Shown: positions 8,739-17,755, numbered from the stretch's first letter. The stretch: DNA of 64,000 nucleotides from Candidatus Neomarinimicrobiota bacterium (GCA_021157965.1 JAGGVO010000041.1:160119-224118), one strand, 5' to 3'. Program-made: numbers and translations. Notes: a model not told the origin generated them from the sequence alone.

Positions 8739-10601
8739 TCAGGCATTTTGATTGAAGCGGTCTCGTGAAGAAAGAAGGATTATATCGCGTAAACCCTGTT
8801 CGTTAGTGGCTTTATGCCAGCGTTTTTCAAAATCTTTTTTCTGCACGATTTGGGCAATGGCAGCCAGGGCTCTTAAATGGAAACTCCGCTGGTCCCGGGT
8901 TCCCGCAATGATAAAGAGATTTTTTACTCCAGGGTAATCCTCTGAGAATTTAATCCCCTCTTTTGCCCTGACGATGAGTAATTCAAAACGGTTCGTTCCC
9001 TCTACAATGACATGAGGAACAGCAAGAAAAGGCGTTAAAAGAGTGCTGCTTTCTTCCTCTCGTTTTTTAAGGAGTTCTGTCAGTTTCTTTTCATCAATAT
9101 TCAGGCGCCCTGAGAGTATTTTCGCACTAAGCCGGAATAATTCATCCCGTGTAACTGCTGCTTGCAGGTCCAGTATGGGAGCTTTTTCCACCAGCTGATC
9201 AAAACGGTCCATACTGATATCGTCCCTTTCCCGGATAATTTGTTTCAGTTCTTCTTCCAGAGAGCCGGTAACCAGTTGCTTGTTTGTGATACGTGAGACA
9301 AGATGAAGGAGGGCGGATTCTTTATTAACCACTTTCCGGGCAAAAAACCAGTAATAAGTAAAGGCGATAAAAATCAGGATGGCACTAATCAGATAAGCAT
9401 CGGATCCCACTTCGTACAAGACGAATATCAGGCCGGTAATACCCACAACCTGAAGCCAGGGATAGAGAGGTGATTTGTACAGGGGCCGATAATTGTGAAG
9501 AGCGCTTTCCCTCAAGATAATTACGCCAAGGCAGGCAAGGATGTAAGTCAGCATTAAAACCGTGGATGCTGCCTCCACCAGGATTTTCAGGTCCAGAAAA
9601 AGGCTGAGGACCATGAAAAGGCCGGTTACCAGAACAGCGACGTGGGGTGTTTGAAACCGTTTGTTAATTCTGGAGAGTTGTTCGGGCAGCAGATTGTCGC
9701 GGCTCATGGCAAGCAGGTAGCGCGATGCGGACATGAGTCCTGCATTGGCCGTCGATACAAAGGCAAGAATAGCCCCGATACTCATGGCAATAAAACCTGT
9801 TTGGCCTAAAAGTTGTTTACCCCCCAGTGAAATGGGGATCAGCGAATTGTCCAGTTTTTCCGGGTCTAATATCCCGCTGGTGACGGTGATTGTCAGGGCA
9901 TAGATGAGAATGACGGTCGACAGGGAGAGCAGAATTCCCCGGGGCATGGTATTACCCGGATCCCGGACTTCCTCGGCCATACTGGCGACCTTGAGCAATC
10001 CCCCATAGGAGACAAAAACCAGTCCCGTTGCAGAGAAGACCGGTGCAATTCCTTTCCGGGCAATGGGTATCAGATTGGATATAATAATTTTTGGAAAACC
10101 GACGATGATATAGATCACCAGCAAAATAAGAAGTCCGGCCACGAGCCATGTCTGCGCCCGGGCCGCCTGTTTGACCCCCAGGGTATTCAAGATGACGAAT
10201 AATATAACAAATCCTGCCCCAATCAACAGACCGTTTAAATCGATGATGAGCCGGAAAAAGGTAGTCATACCTACAATGGCAAAGGAACTTTTCAGGGTAA
10301 GGGAAAACCAGCTCAGCAGGCCGGCAACAGAGCCCACACCCGGGCCAAATCCCCGCATTACAAAAAAATAATCGCTTCCCGCCTTGGGCATGGCCGAGGA
10401 AAGTTCCGCCATGCTAAGGGCACCGATCCCTGCCAGCAAACCGGCCATCACATAAGACCATATCACGGCTGGCCCTGCAACCGAATGAGCCAGCCCCGGA
10501 AGAATGAACAGCCCTGAGCTGATCATGGCTCCTGTGGCAATGGTAAAGACATGGACAAGTTTTAGCCCTTTGTTCAGATCGGAAGAGGTATGCTCAGTCA
10601 T
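8739..10601 (-). CDS. APC-family amino-acid permease with C-terminal PTS EIIA-like domain
   Basis: The 620-aa protein starts with an APC permease core: GAMISSGLFILPG in helix 1, then about 12 membrane helices to residue 425. The part after about residue 470 matches the EIIA type-2 (PtsN-like) fold. It has a AVPH motif (His530), at the place of the phosphorylatable histidine, and the typical HLRALAAIAQIV helix. The EIIA part would sense phosphotransfer or bind a regulator and control amino-acid uptake; this is inference. AGGAAG precedes the ATG. It is the only transporter here fused to a regulatory domain. Substrate unknown. Confidence 0.85.
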   Translation of the reverse strand: MTEHTSSDLNKGLKLVHVFTIATGAMISSGLFILPGLAHSVAGPAVIWSYVMAGLLAGIGALSMAELSSAMPKAGSDYFFVMRGFGPGVGSVAGLLSWFSLTLKSSFAIVGMTTFFRLIIDLNGLLIGAGFVILFVILNTLGVKQAARAQTWLVAGLLILLVIYIIVGFPKIIISNLIPIARKGIAPVFSATGLVFVSYGGLLKVASMAEEVRDPGNTMPRGILLSLSTVILIYALTITVTSGILDPEKLDNSLIPISLGGKQLLGQTGFIAMSIGAILAFVSTANAGLMSASRYLLAMSRDNLLPEQLSRINKRFQTPHVAVLVTGLFMVLSLFLDLKILVEAASTVLMLTYILACLGVIILRESALHNYRPLYKSPLYPWLQVVGITGLIFVLYEVGSDAYLISAILIFIAFTYYWFFARKVVNKESALLHLVSRITNKQLVTGSLEEELKQIIRERDDISMDRFDQLVEKAPILDLQAAVTRDELFRLSAKILSGRLNIDEKKLTELLKKREEESSTLLTPFLAVPHVIVEGTNRFELLIVRAKEGIKFSEDYPGVKNLFIIAGTRDQRSFHLRALAAIAQIVQKKDFEKRWHKATNEQGLRDIILLSSRDRFNQNA

Positions 10602-11197
10602 GGCACTTCCTGTATCATATATGGGATGTAAAAGTTACGGCGTTATATGAATATAAAACCCCAGATTTCGAAATGAAATAAAATGATTTAGAAAAACACC
10701 TGCGACGGAAGTATAAAAAGGAAACGGGAAATTTTTAAAGGTGTATGTTTATAGAAATTGCCATGAAAGCCCTGCTCCGGTTCATTTTGGCATGGTTTTA
10801 TGACCCAATACGGAAATTCATATATTATTAATTTCCTATTCGCGACGCCCCCACCCCGGGGATAAAATATATCTGTAAATGGTAAATGTCAAGATTATAC
10901 CGTTATTTATATAACACAATATATCTATTAAGTCAATATGGCTTTCTGCCTGATGCAAGATCGTTGTTATACATTTCTTACTGAACATTTTACCGGAATT
11001 TTCACTAAAAACGACGTCATCGGTCCACCCTTCTTTGCTTAGAATTCATTTATCCCGATATTTTGTCCGGAATATTTGAAGCCGGGTTTGTCTGGTTTAA
11101 TGAAAAGTTCCTCGTTAGATATTAGTATCTATTTAATTGGTAAATTGTATTCACGATTATTTTTTTCTAATTAAATGTTAATTTTTAAAAAAGAGTA
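10602..11197. other. Gene-free 596-bp AT-rich stretch
   Basis: No convincing reading frame, RNA gene, terminator or match to the other repeats was seen. It lies between the 3' end of the GltS-like gene and the start of the APC permease and should contain the permease promoter. A short GC-rich island (CCCCCACCCCGGGG, near 10850) stands out in an AT-rich background. Confidence 0.4.
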
Positions 11198-12592
11198 TCA
11201 TGATTTTTTGGAGAGTGGTTTTATATACCCTATAAGCCGCCAGACAAACAGCAGGATCACCAGATAGGCAATCATGGCACCAAATGCAATCCAATAGCCG
11301 GTGATAGAGTTATTGAAGAAAACAATAGGCAGATTGAGAATGATGAGCAGCGGAAAGCCCAAAAAGAGGGCAATACCGCCGCCATAGGCAAGATCTTCTG
11401 CGGCCGGGGTTTCAAATTCCGGATCGGTGATGCGAATAAGCACCAGACCTGAATTAATTGTACCTGTCATTTCACCGAAAATCCCGATAAATCGTTCAAA
11501 ATAGTAATCATCAAAAGCCCGCCTGGATGTCCATCGGATAATCAGAAAGGTTGTAAAAGCGGCAATACCTGACATTACAAGGATGGGCAGCCAATACTGG
11601 CCGATCACCGTAATACTGATGGCGGCCACCGAACCGGTGATCAGATAATCCACACTCACACCGGAAGCCCGGTTCATCAGCCCCTTATCGATGACATAAC
11701 TTTTTTTTGTCACATCCAGGATGCGTCTGGCGCCCACGGCAATCAGAAGGGCAATCACAAAGTGAAAAGACCACAGGGTATCGGAAAATTCCCCGAGTCC
11801 CCCCGACTCCATCAGGAGTGTAACTCCCCGGATAAGCAGATATGTCAGAAGGTAAATGGTCCCGATGAGTCCGACCTGAAAAGCCATAGGTTCGATGGCT
11901 TCCGGGGAAAGGGTAAGAAATCCGGCAACACCTGGTGAATTTTCTTTTACAATACCGGTCCGGATGTCTCGATTCAGACTGTCTTTCCCTTTAATCAGGG
12001 CTGTTTCGCCCCGCAGGATGCCCCTGTTGACCAGGATAATGCCGGCAACGTAGGCAATCAGAAAGCCGATCACAGCAAAAGTGAGTCCGATCATGCCCCC
12101 ATTTACCAAACCGGCTTTTTCCCAGCTGTGTCCCATGGTGTAAGCAATTCCGGGGCCCATACCAAAGCCCAGGGGAACCAGAAAACCGATACCTGCAAAA
12201 AAGTCCGGATTGAACAGATAGATTATAATAAAAGCTACAATAAGCCCGGCCAGGGCCTGGGTAATGTAACAGGTAAGTTCAATAAAGGCTTTGCTGACAG
12301 GTCCTTTACCAAATGAAGACTTTGACTGCTTTAAACCCAAGACGATAAAGGTCAGGGCCAGCAGATGGTAGACATACATTCCCAGCCTGTCTCCGTCCAG
12401 GGGAATAATATTCAGAACCTGGTTTCCCAAAATTAAACCGATAAAACCCCCAATAATGTTGTTGGGGATAAGAAAGCGTTGAAAAAAAGGGATATAACGA
12501 CGCAGAATCGTCCCTACTATCAGAAAAAGACTCAGAAACGTAAAATCAAGAACTACATCCTTCAAATTGAGTGTAAGATCCCAAGGTGTCAT
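11198..12592 (-). CDS. GltS-family sodium:glutamate (dicarboxylate) symporter
   Basis: The 464-aa protein has about 12 hydrophobic segments. It has two inverted halves, each with a glycine-rich re-entrant motif: GFGMGPGIAYTMGHSWE in the first half and GIFGEMTGTINSGLVLIR in the second. These correspond to the G-rich pore loops of the ESS/GltS family, which imports glutamate or related anions with sodium. The length fits (GltS about 400-450). It is preceded by a good Shine-Dalgarno sequence (GGAGGAT) and has no operon partner. The exact substrate cannot be read from sequence. Confidence 0.8.
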   Translation of the reverse strand: MTPWDLTLNLKDVVLDFTFLSLFLIVGTILRRYIPFFQRFLIPNNIIGGFIGLILGNQVLNIIPLDGDRLGMYVYHLLALTFIVLGLKQSKSSFGKGPVSKAFIELTCYITQALAGLIVAFIIIYLFNPDFFAGIGFLVPLGFGMGPGIAYTMGHSWEKAGLVNGGMIGLTFAVIGFLIAYVAGIILVNRGILRGETALIKGKDSLNRDIRTGIVKENSPGVAGFLTLSPEAIEPMAFQVGLIGTIYLLTYLLIRGVTLLMESGGLGEFSDTLWSFHFVIALLIAVGARRILDVTKKSYVIDKGLMNRASGVSVDYLITGSVAAISITVIGQYWLPILVMSGIAAFTTFLIIRWTSRRAFDDYYFERFIGIFGEMTGTINSGLVLIRITDPEFETPAAEDLAYGGGIALFLGFPLLIILNLPIVFFNNSITGYWIAFGAMIAYLVILLFVWRLIGYIKPLSKKS

Positions 12593-12688
12593 GATATCCT
12601 CCTGTGTCGGTTTGGTAGTAGCCGCCGTGTAATATAAGATAAAATGAGAAGAAGATTAATAATGAGGGTGCGACAGGGAAAATTACAT

Positions 12689-12840
12689 CGCCTTCGACGT
12701 TCAATAGCTTCGCTGCGCTCAGCATTCAAGTGTCATTTCGTGACATTCCAAAATTCCGTTGTCTTCGGTGTTTAAAGTGTTTTTTTTGAAAGCCGAACGC
12801 AGTGAGGCACTTCGAAGCAGTATTGGAATATTTTATAAAG
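12689..12840 (-). repeat. Dispersed intergenic repeat, family 1, copy B
   Basis: This is the reverse-orientation homologue of 2586-2710, with an extra internal segment of about 24 bp (around 12695-12720) compared with copy A. It sits between the gltS start and the RRM terminator, and fills most of 12593-12923. No protein-coding potential was recognised. Confidence 0.75.
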
Positions 12841-12863
12841 CCATCACAATATTTATAGTGCAA

Positions 12864-12894
12864 TAAAAAAAGCCCCCGCTGTAATCGCGGGGGC
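12864..12894 (-). terminator. Intrinsic terminator after the first RRM gene
   Basis: On the minus strand an 8-bp stem GCCCCCGC/GCGGGGGC with a 7-nt loop is followed by a run of T. It lies 30 nt beyond the RRM stop codon. Confidence 0.9.
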
Positions 12895-12923
12895 AGGATT
12901 GTCCGGATCAATATGGGAATTGA

Positions 12924-13187
12924 TCAGAAGCGACGGTTTTCTTCGCGACGGGGACGTGCCTCATTGACACGCAAAGCGCGGCCGGAGAGCTCTTTTCCGT
13001 TGAGTTCTTCCATTGCTTTCCGTGCTTCTGCATCATCGCTCATTTCGACAAAACCGAATCCCTTGGAACGGCCGGATTCACGATCAGTAATGATGCGGGC
13101 CGATTCCACGCTACCATAACCCTCGAACAATGTTTTCAGTTCTTCTTCCGACGTCGTCCAGGGCAGGTTTCCTACATAGATATTCAT
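12924..13187 (-). CDS. RRM-domain RNA-binding protein (Rbp-like), copy 1
   Basis: The 87-aa protein is a single RRM: RNP-2 IYVGNL at residues 3-8 and RNP-1 KGFGFVEM at about 42-49, with a short basic tail (RPRREENRRF). Such small glycine-poor RRM proteins bind single-stranded RNA and are often cold-induced. The start at 13187 (MNIYVGNLPW) is chosen because AGAGGA lies just upstream and the paralogue at 13794 starts identically. A longer frame begins at 13211. The gene has its own terminator and a leader block shared with the paralogue. The two RRM proteins share most core residues. Confidence 0.93.
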   Translation of the reverse strand: MNIYVGNLPWTTSEEELKTLFEGYGSVESARIITDRESGRSKGFGFVEMSDDAEARKAMEELNGKELSGRALRVNEARPRREENRRF

Positions 13188-13231
13188 ACGAATCCTCTGC
13201 TTATCTGTCATGAATTAAAACCAGATCGTCA

Positions 13232-13271
13232 GGCCATGACAGCCAACCTGTAAATCTGCGTCCTGAGGACG
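13232..13271 (-). promoter_or_regulatory. Conserved 5' leader element of RRM gene 1
   Basis: This 40-nt block matches 13838-13878 upstream of the second RRM gene at about 34 of 41 aligned positions. It lies 45 nt upstream of the start codon, the same distance as in the paralogue. On the minus strand it begins with a small hairpin (CGTCC-TCA-GGACG) and ends with GGCTGTCATGGCC. The flanking leader sequence is not conserved. It is a candidate autoregulatory or cold-responsive RNA element. Confidence 0.6.
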
Positions 13272-13467
13272 GTTATCAAATGAAATCTGCTTCAGAACAT
13301 GGTTAACCATCCCTGAAACGTTGAAAAATAATAACAATTGATGTAAATGCATTCTTTTTTTTAGAAATATGAAGATTTATTTCCGAAAAACAGCTGAAAA
13401 GTGATCAAAATGGACAATATTTTAGGGATTTTACGCTGGAATTCGTTTTTTTATGGCTAAAAATAGA

Positions 13468-13493
13468 AAACCCCCTCCGTGAGGAGAGGGTTT
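13468..13493 (-). terminator. Intrinsic terminator after the second RRM gene
   Basis: AAACCCTCTCC and GGAGGGGGTTT form a stem with one wobble pair, followed on the minus strand by a T-rich stretch. Confidence 0.85.
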
Positions 13494-13521
13494 AAAGTCT
13501 GATCGCATATTTTATGACAGA

Positions 13522-13794
13522 TCAGTAGCGCCTGCGCCGGGAATCGTTATCGGAAGCGGGACGGGCTTCATTCACCCGGAGTGCCCGGCCTTCCAGTTCT
13601 TTTCCGTTGAGGGCTTCAATAGCTTCCTGTGCCTTTGATTCGTTACTCATTTCAACAAATCCAAAGCCTTTTGAGCGACCTGAATTACGATCAGTGATGA
13701 CACGGGCGGTATCCACCGTTCCGTATTCACCAAAAAGGTTCTTCAGAGTTTCTTCATTGATGCCCCAGGCCAGGTTTCCTACATAGATATTCAT
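13522..13794 (-). CDS. RRM-domain RNA-binding protein (Rbp-like), copy 2
   Basis: The 90-aa protein is a paralogue of the neighbouring RRM gene, with RNP-2 IYVGNL and RNP-1 KGFGFVEM, ending in an Arg-rich tail (SDNDSRRRRY). The ATG at 13794 with AAGGATTG upstream is preferred to an in-frame start 17 codons earlier, because the paralogue starts at the same residue. It has its own terminator, so each copy is a single-gene unit. The tandem pair probably arose by duplication. The likely role is RNA chaperoning in the cytoplasm. Confidence 0.93.
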   Translation of the reverse strand: MNIYVGNLAWGINEETLKNLFGEYGTVDTARVITDRNSGRSKGFGFVEMSNESKAQEAIEALNGKELEGRALRVNEARPASDNDSRRRRY

Positions 13795-13837
13795 ATCAAT
13801 CCTTATTGTCTGTTGTGATGTGTTCATCAGTTCCCCC

Positions 13838-13878
13838 GGCCACAACAGCCAACCGGTTGAATCCGCGTCCTGTGGACG
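13838..13878 (-). promoter_or_regulatory. Conserved 5' leader element of RRM gene 2
   Basis: This is the partner of 13232-13271. On the minus strand it holds CGTCC-ACA-GGACG and GGCTGTTGTGGCC, ending 44 nt before the start codon. The loop bases differ while both stems are kept. Further upstream a second small hairpin (CCGGA-GAAAA-TCCGG) is visible, but only in this copy. Confidence 0.6.
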
Positions 13879-14191
13879 ATGATAGCGTCAAGCCGGATTT
13901 TCTCCGGCAATTTCTTTCGACTTAACCTCAATATCAGGCTCATCTAAGAAAACAATGAAATGTACGGCAAATATTTTACATTACAAGCTTTTTATTTCAA
14001 AAAATTTTTTTCACATACAAGATCCTTATCTGTTTGTTGTCTTTCGTCCAAGGCTCTTTTGTTGATTTACCCTCTTATTTGATTTACCTTCAAATACGGG
14101 TTTATGAGAAAAAGGCGGTTGATGGCGGCAGTTTGAATGACAATGAATACCGTCCGGTTTTTCCGGTTATAATGAATGAAAGGAGATTTTC

Positions 14192-15115
14192 ATGGAAAAA
14201 TTGATCCAACCCCTGAAAGATATCAATTGGATTGATTTGGGTTTAGAAGCTGTAAAAGTTGTCTTAATTCTGGTTGTTGCCTGGATTATCATTAAAATCA
14301 TCAAACGATCCCTGAGAAGCGTGGAAAAGCGTATGGTTGAAACCCGCATGATGGAAGGGGAAATTGCTACAGATTCCAGCAAACGAGTCCAAACTCTGAT
14401 GAATTTGACCAGTCAGGGTGTGACTATTTTATTATGGGCTGTGGTGGTTCTTATGGTTTTAACCCAAATCGGTGTGGAGATTGGTCCGTTACTTGCCGGC
14501 GCCGGAATTTTCGGTTTAGCCGTAGGTTTTGGTGCACAGAACCTGGTAAAGGATGTGATATCCGGTTTTTTCATGATTCTTGAGGATCAAATCCGCGTAG
14601 GAGATGTGGCGATCCTGAACGGGACCGGCGGACTTGTGGAAAAGATGAATTTCCGGGTGACGGTTTTACGAGACCTTTCCGGAACGGTTCATGTTTTTCC
14701 GAACGGAAGTATAACGACCCTGAGCAATATGACCAATGAATGGTCAGCCTATGTGTTTAATGTGGGCGTTGCTTACAAGGAAAATACTGATAAAGTAACA
14801 GAGGTGATTCGGGAAGTTTTGGACGGCCTGAAAAAAGATGAATTTTATGGCTCCAGTATCCTGGAAACGGAGATTTTCGGTGTGGACGGACTGGGAGATT
14901 CGGCGGTTACAATTAAAGGCCGGATCAAAACCATTCCCCTGAAACAATGGGCAGTCGGCCGGGAATTTCTCCGCCGTGTCAAACTGGAATTTGATGCTCG
15001 TGATATTGAAATCCCTTATCCTCATCAAACGCTCTATTTCGGTGAAACCAGTAAACCCTTTGAACTTCAGATTATGGAAAAATTTTCCCGGGAAAACAAA
15101 GGTGTTGACCACTAA
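14192..15115 (+). CDS. mscS: MscS-family small-conductance mechanosensitive channel
   Basis: The 307-aa protein has three membrane helices (about 17-36, 73-95 and 97-125). The third is the pore helix with GAGIFGLAVGFGAQNLVKD, the hallmark of MscS. A beta domain (EDQIRVGDVAILNGTGG) and an alpha/beta C-terminal domain (about 175-275) follow. It opens under hypo-osmotic membrane tension to release solutes. AAGGAG lies 7 nt before the ATG. It is convergent with coaE. Length is as in E. coli MscS (286 aa), so this is the simple, unelaborated type. Confidence 0.95.
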   Translation: MEKLIQPLKDINWIDLGLEAVKVVLILVVAWIIIKIIKRSLRSVEKRMVETRMMEGEIATDSSKRVQTLMNLTSQGVTILLWAVVVLMVLTQIGVEIGPLLAGAGIFGLAVGFGAQNLVKDVISGFFMILEDQIRVGDVAILNGTGGLVEKMNFRVTVLRDLSGTVHVFPNGSITTLSNMTNEWSAYVFNVGVAYKENTDKVTEVIREVLDGLKKDEFYGSSILETEIFGVDGLGDSAVTIKGRIKTIPLKQWAVGREFLRRVKLEFDARDIEIPYPHQTLYFGETSKPFELQIMEKFSRENKGVDH

Positions 15116-15144
15116 ACAAAATCGAGTTGTATAAAGACCCATTG

Positions 15145-15744
15145 TTACTCTGTTTCAACGAGTTTGGAATACAAGACTCCGGCTTTTGCCTTGAGCTCTT
15201 TTATCGATCCGTCATTGTGGATTATATAGTTTGCACGGCGGATCTTTTCTTTTTCCGGCATTTGAAGTGACATTCTGAAAAGAATCTGTTCTCTGCTGAG
15301 GATCCCACGTTGCATGGCCCTTTCAACCCGATATGATTTGGGTGCAGTGACCACGAGGATGGCATCATACAAGTTTTCAGAACCTGCTTCAAAGAGCATG
15401 CTTGCTTCGATGACCAGAAGAGCCGGATTTTTTTTCGCGGCGGCCCGGTAAATTTCACCGATTCTTTCCTTCACAAGGGGGTGGATCAGAGTATTGAGCA
15501 TTTCCTGGTTTTCCCGGGATGCAAAGGCCCTTTCCGCCAGAAGGGCTTTGTTGAAATCATTCTTTGAAGGGTAGATATCCTTGCCAAAAAGAATGCGGAT
15601 TTTATCTTTCACGGTGTCGTCGCTGCGGATGATTTCTTTTGCAATGGAATCGGCATCATACACATCGGCCCCCCATTCTTTAAAGAAAGCGGCGACAGTC
15701 GATTTTCCCGCTCCAAGTCCACCCGTAAGCCCAAGGAAAATCAT
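15145..15744 (-). CDS. coaE: Dephospho-CoA kinase
   Basis: The 199-aa protein has the P-loop GLTGGLGAGKST at residues 4-15, the DADSIAKEII motif and the conserved HPLVKERI segment. It phosphorylates dephospho-CoA at the ribose 3'-OH, the last step of CoA synthesis, in the cytosol. It starts 7 nt after the adk stop with GAGGATC upstream, so adk-coaE is a two-gene operon. Confidence 0.95.
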   Translation of the reverse strand: MIFLGLTGGLGAGKSTVAAFFKEWGADVYDADSIAKEIIRSDDTVKDKIRILFGKDIYPSKNDFNKALLAERAFASRENQEMLNTLIHPLVKERIGEIYRAAAKKNPALLVIEASMLFEAGSENLYDAILVVTAPKSYRVERAMQRGILSREQILFRMSLQMPEKEKIRRANYIIHNDGSIKELKAKAGVLYSKLVETE

Positions 15745-15751
15745 GAGATCC

Positions 15752-16402
15752 TCATAATGTATTCAAAACACTTTCCAGCCGTTTTGTAATTGCTTCAATC
15801 TCTCCCTCACCGGAAACCCGGCGTAAAAGCCCGTTTTTCTCATAATAATCTATCAGGGGATAGGTGTTTTTCCGATAAACATCAAATCGCTTAAGAATGG
15901 TTTCCCGTTTATCATCTTCCCGCTGAAATAAGTCCGTGCTGCCGCAATTCGGGCAAACAGCATTATCCGGCTTCCCGCCCGGGAAAGAGGGGGTTGCGGC
16001 GCAGTTCCTGCATGTCCAACGGCTGGTCAAACGGCGAAGCAGCTCCTCTTCGGGGACATCAATCAGGATGGCTGCGTCCAGAGGTGCCTGAATTTTTGTC
16101 AGCATGATATCCAGTGCTTTGGCCTGGGGGAGTGTCCGGGGGAATCCGTCCAAAATATACCCCTTTCCCGCTTTTTCAAATTCACTTACCTTTTTTTCCA
16201 GGATATCTATCATAATGTTGTCCGGAACCAGCATGCCCCGATTCATATAAGCGGCTGCTTTTTTTCCCAGAGTGCTTTGTTTTTCTGTTTCGGCCCTTAA
16301 AAGATCACCGGTGGAAAGTTTAATCAGTGATAACTGCTCTTTTAAAATATCTGCCTGGGTGCCCTTTCCGGATCCGGGTGCTCCAAGAAATACAAGTCTC
16401 AT
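15752..16402 (-). CDS. adk: Adenylate kinase, zinc-LID type
   Basis: The 216-aa protein has the P-loop GAPGSGKGTQ (residues 7-16), the AMP-binding segment STGDLLRAE, DGFPRTLPQA and a LID with four cysteines (CRNC...CPNC), which bind a structural metal ion. It interconverts ATP+AMP and 2 ADP. The zinc LID is common in Gram-positives and many anaerobes. It leads the adk-coaE operon, with AAAGGAGAC upstream. Confidence 0.97.
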   Translation of the reverse strand: MRLVFLGAPGSGKGTQADILKEQLSLIKLSTGDLLRAETEKQSTLGKKAAAYMNRGMLVPDNIMIDILEKKVSEFEKAGKGYILDGFPRTLPQAKALDIMLTKIQAPLDAAILIDVPEEELLRRLTSRWTCRNCAATPSFPGGKPDNAVCPNCGSTDLFQREDDKRETILKRFDVYRKNTYPLIDYYEKNGLLRRVSGEGEIEAITKRLESVLNTL

Positions 16403-16547
16403 GCTTCAGTCTCCTTTGTTTGCGGGATTTTATGATAAATATGACATGAATGCAAGATATGGGAAAGAAGTCCCTGGAATCTGTATGTGGTTCTTCCGGC
16501 AAAATTGTCAAGAACCTTCGCTTGCGAAAGAATATCCGTCATAAAAC

Positions 16548-16575
16548 AAAACGGCAAAGAAAACTTTGCCGTTTT
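16548..16575 (-). terminator. Intrinsic terminator after the SPW-repeat gene
   Basis: Twelve-base arms AAAACGGCAAAG and CTTTGCCGTTTT with an AAAA loop lie 24 nt beyond the stop on the minus strand. The T-run on the minus strand is short, being the end of the stem. Confidence 0.75.
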
Positions 16576-16599
16576 GTATATACTTTGTGATAAGAGGAT

Positions 16600-16905
16600 T
16601 TATGCTGTGGTTTTGGTTTCTCCAGGTGTTTTTTGAAGGGCAAGAATAAGGGATAGAATCAGGACGGCAAGCCCGGCAATAATGAAGTTGATTTGTACTA
16701 TCAGTGATGGGAACAGTCCGCTGATAAAAATCCAGATTCCCAAGATTCCAGCGACAATCGCCGGCCATTTTTTTGAAGCGGTAAATCCGAGCAACGCTAT
16801 CAGTATTCCTGCAATGATCATATTCCAGTTTACCTGTACACCAGGTATAAAACCGGAAACCACAAGCCATAATCCAAGAATCACATTAACCCATGCTTGC
16901 CACAT
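16600..16905 (-). CDS. Small SPW-repeat membrane protein
   Basis: The 101-aa protein has four hydrophobic helices in two repeats, each with a W...LG.W....G.. pattern (WVNVILGLWLVVSGF and AGILGIWIFISGL). This resembles the SPW-repeat family of unknown function. The ATG at 16905 (MWQAWVNV) is chosen because AGGAGG lies 6-7 nt upstream; a longer frame from 16959 lacks such a site. It has its own terminator and no operon partner. Confidence 0.7.
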   Translation of the reverse strand: MWQAWVNVILGLWLVVSGFIPGVQVNWNMIIAGILIALLGFTASKKWPAIVAGILGIWIFISGLFPSLIVQINFIIAGLAVLILSLILALQKTPGETKTTA

Positions 16906-17120
16906 TTGGCACCTCCTTTTTTTTTGTGACATTTTGAGTTTGTTATTATCAAATGTCATCGATATTTGTCTTTCCCTCTTTACTTAAAGTCTGAAAAGCC
17001 AAGATATGTGTCCGGTCGAATATTCATAGTTACGCCTTGTATGATAAGGTAGCAGCTGTATTTCTGTTTTTCAAGTAAAATTTTATATCATTTTACTTGT
17101 TTTCTATCTTGTAATAATTT

Positions 17121-17627
17121 TTAATATGTCTCCAGTGCTTTCAGAGCAGCATGATAATCCGGTTCCCGTGTAATTTCAGGAACCAGTTCCCGGTATACAA
17201 TGACCCCATCGGGATTGATAATTAGCACAGAGCGGGCCAGGAGTCCCGCCATAGGTCCGTCTTCAATCCGCACGCCGTAATCTTTCCCGAAATCTCCATT
17301 CCGCAGTTCACTGAGGGATATCACATTGTTGATCCCTTCTACAGTACAAAATCGTTTATGGGCAAAGGGAAGATCCTTTGAAATACATAAAATGCGGGTG
17401 TTTTTCAGTTTTACCGCCAGCGTGTTAAAGCGCCGGACGGACATCGCGCATACGTCCGTATCCAGGCCGGGGAAAATATTCAGCAAAAGGGTTTTCTTTT
17501 TGAAATCTTTCAGTGAAACATCTTTCAGATCCGTTGTGGTGAGAAGAAAATCCGGAGCTTTATCATTTTCACGGGGAAGATTTCCATGTGTATGTATGGG
17601 ATTGCCTTTTAATGTAATTTGCGCCAT
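17121..17627 (-). CDS. tpx: Thiol peroxidase (Tpx, atypical 2-Cys peroxiredoxin)
   Basis: The 168-aa protein has the peroxidatic Cys60 in FPGLDTDVCAMSVRRFN and the resolving Cys94 in LPFAHKRFC, at nearly the same positions as in E. coli Tpx (61 and 95). It reduces hydrogen peroxide and alkyl hydroperoxides using thioredoxin. The ATG at 17627 is preferred over the adjacent in-frame GTG at 17630, because AAGGAG lies 6 nt upstream of the ATG. It is a single gene. It suggests exposure to oxygen stress. Confidence 0.95.
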   Translation of the reverse strand: MAQITLKGNPIHTHGNLPRENDKAPDFLLTTTDLKDVSLKDFKKKTLLLNIFPGLDTDVCAMSVRRFNTLAVKLKNTRILCISKDLPFAHKRFCTVEGINNVISLSELRNGDFGKDYGVRIEDGPMAGLLARSVLIINPDGVIVYRELVPEITREPDYHAALKALETY

Positions 17628-17728
17628 CACAGACTCCTTGTGTGCCAGATTTTATAGATTAGAGAAAAAACCGGTAAGAAGGTTTCAGGATATGTGGTCT
17701 CCGGATAAATTCAGAGGACCGGACAGTG

Positions 17729-17752
17729 AAAAAAAGCTCTTCTGCAAAAGAG
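17729..17752 (-). terminator. Intrinsic terminator after the patatin-like gene
   Basis: On the minus strand CTCTT-TTGCAG-AAGAG is followed by C and seven T. It closes the S9 peptidase-patatin operon. Confidence 0.75.
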
Positions 17753-17755
17753 GGG

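Noticed and set aside
10602..11197. Hidden RNA or small gene in the AT-rich gap
   Set aside because: No frame with a ribosome site and no recognisable RNA motif.
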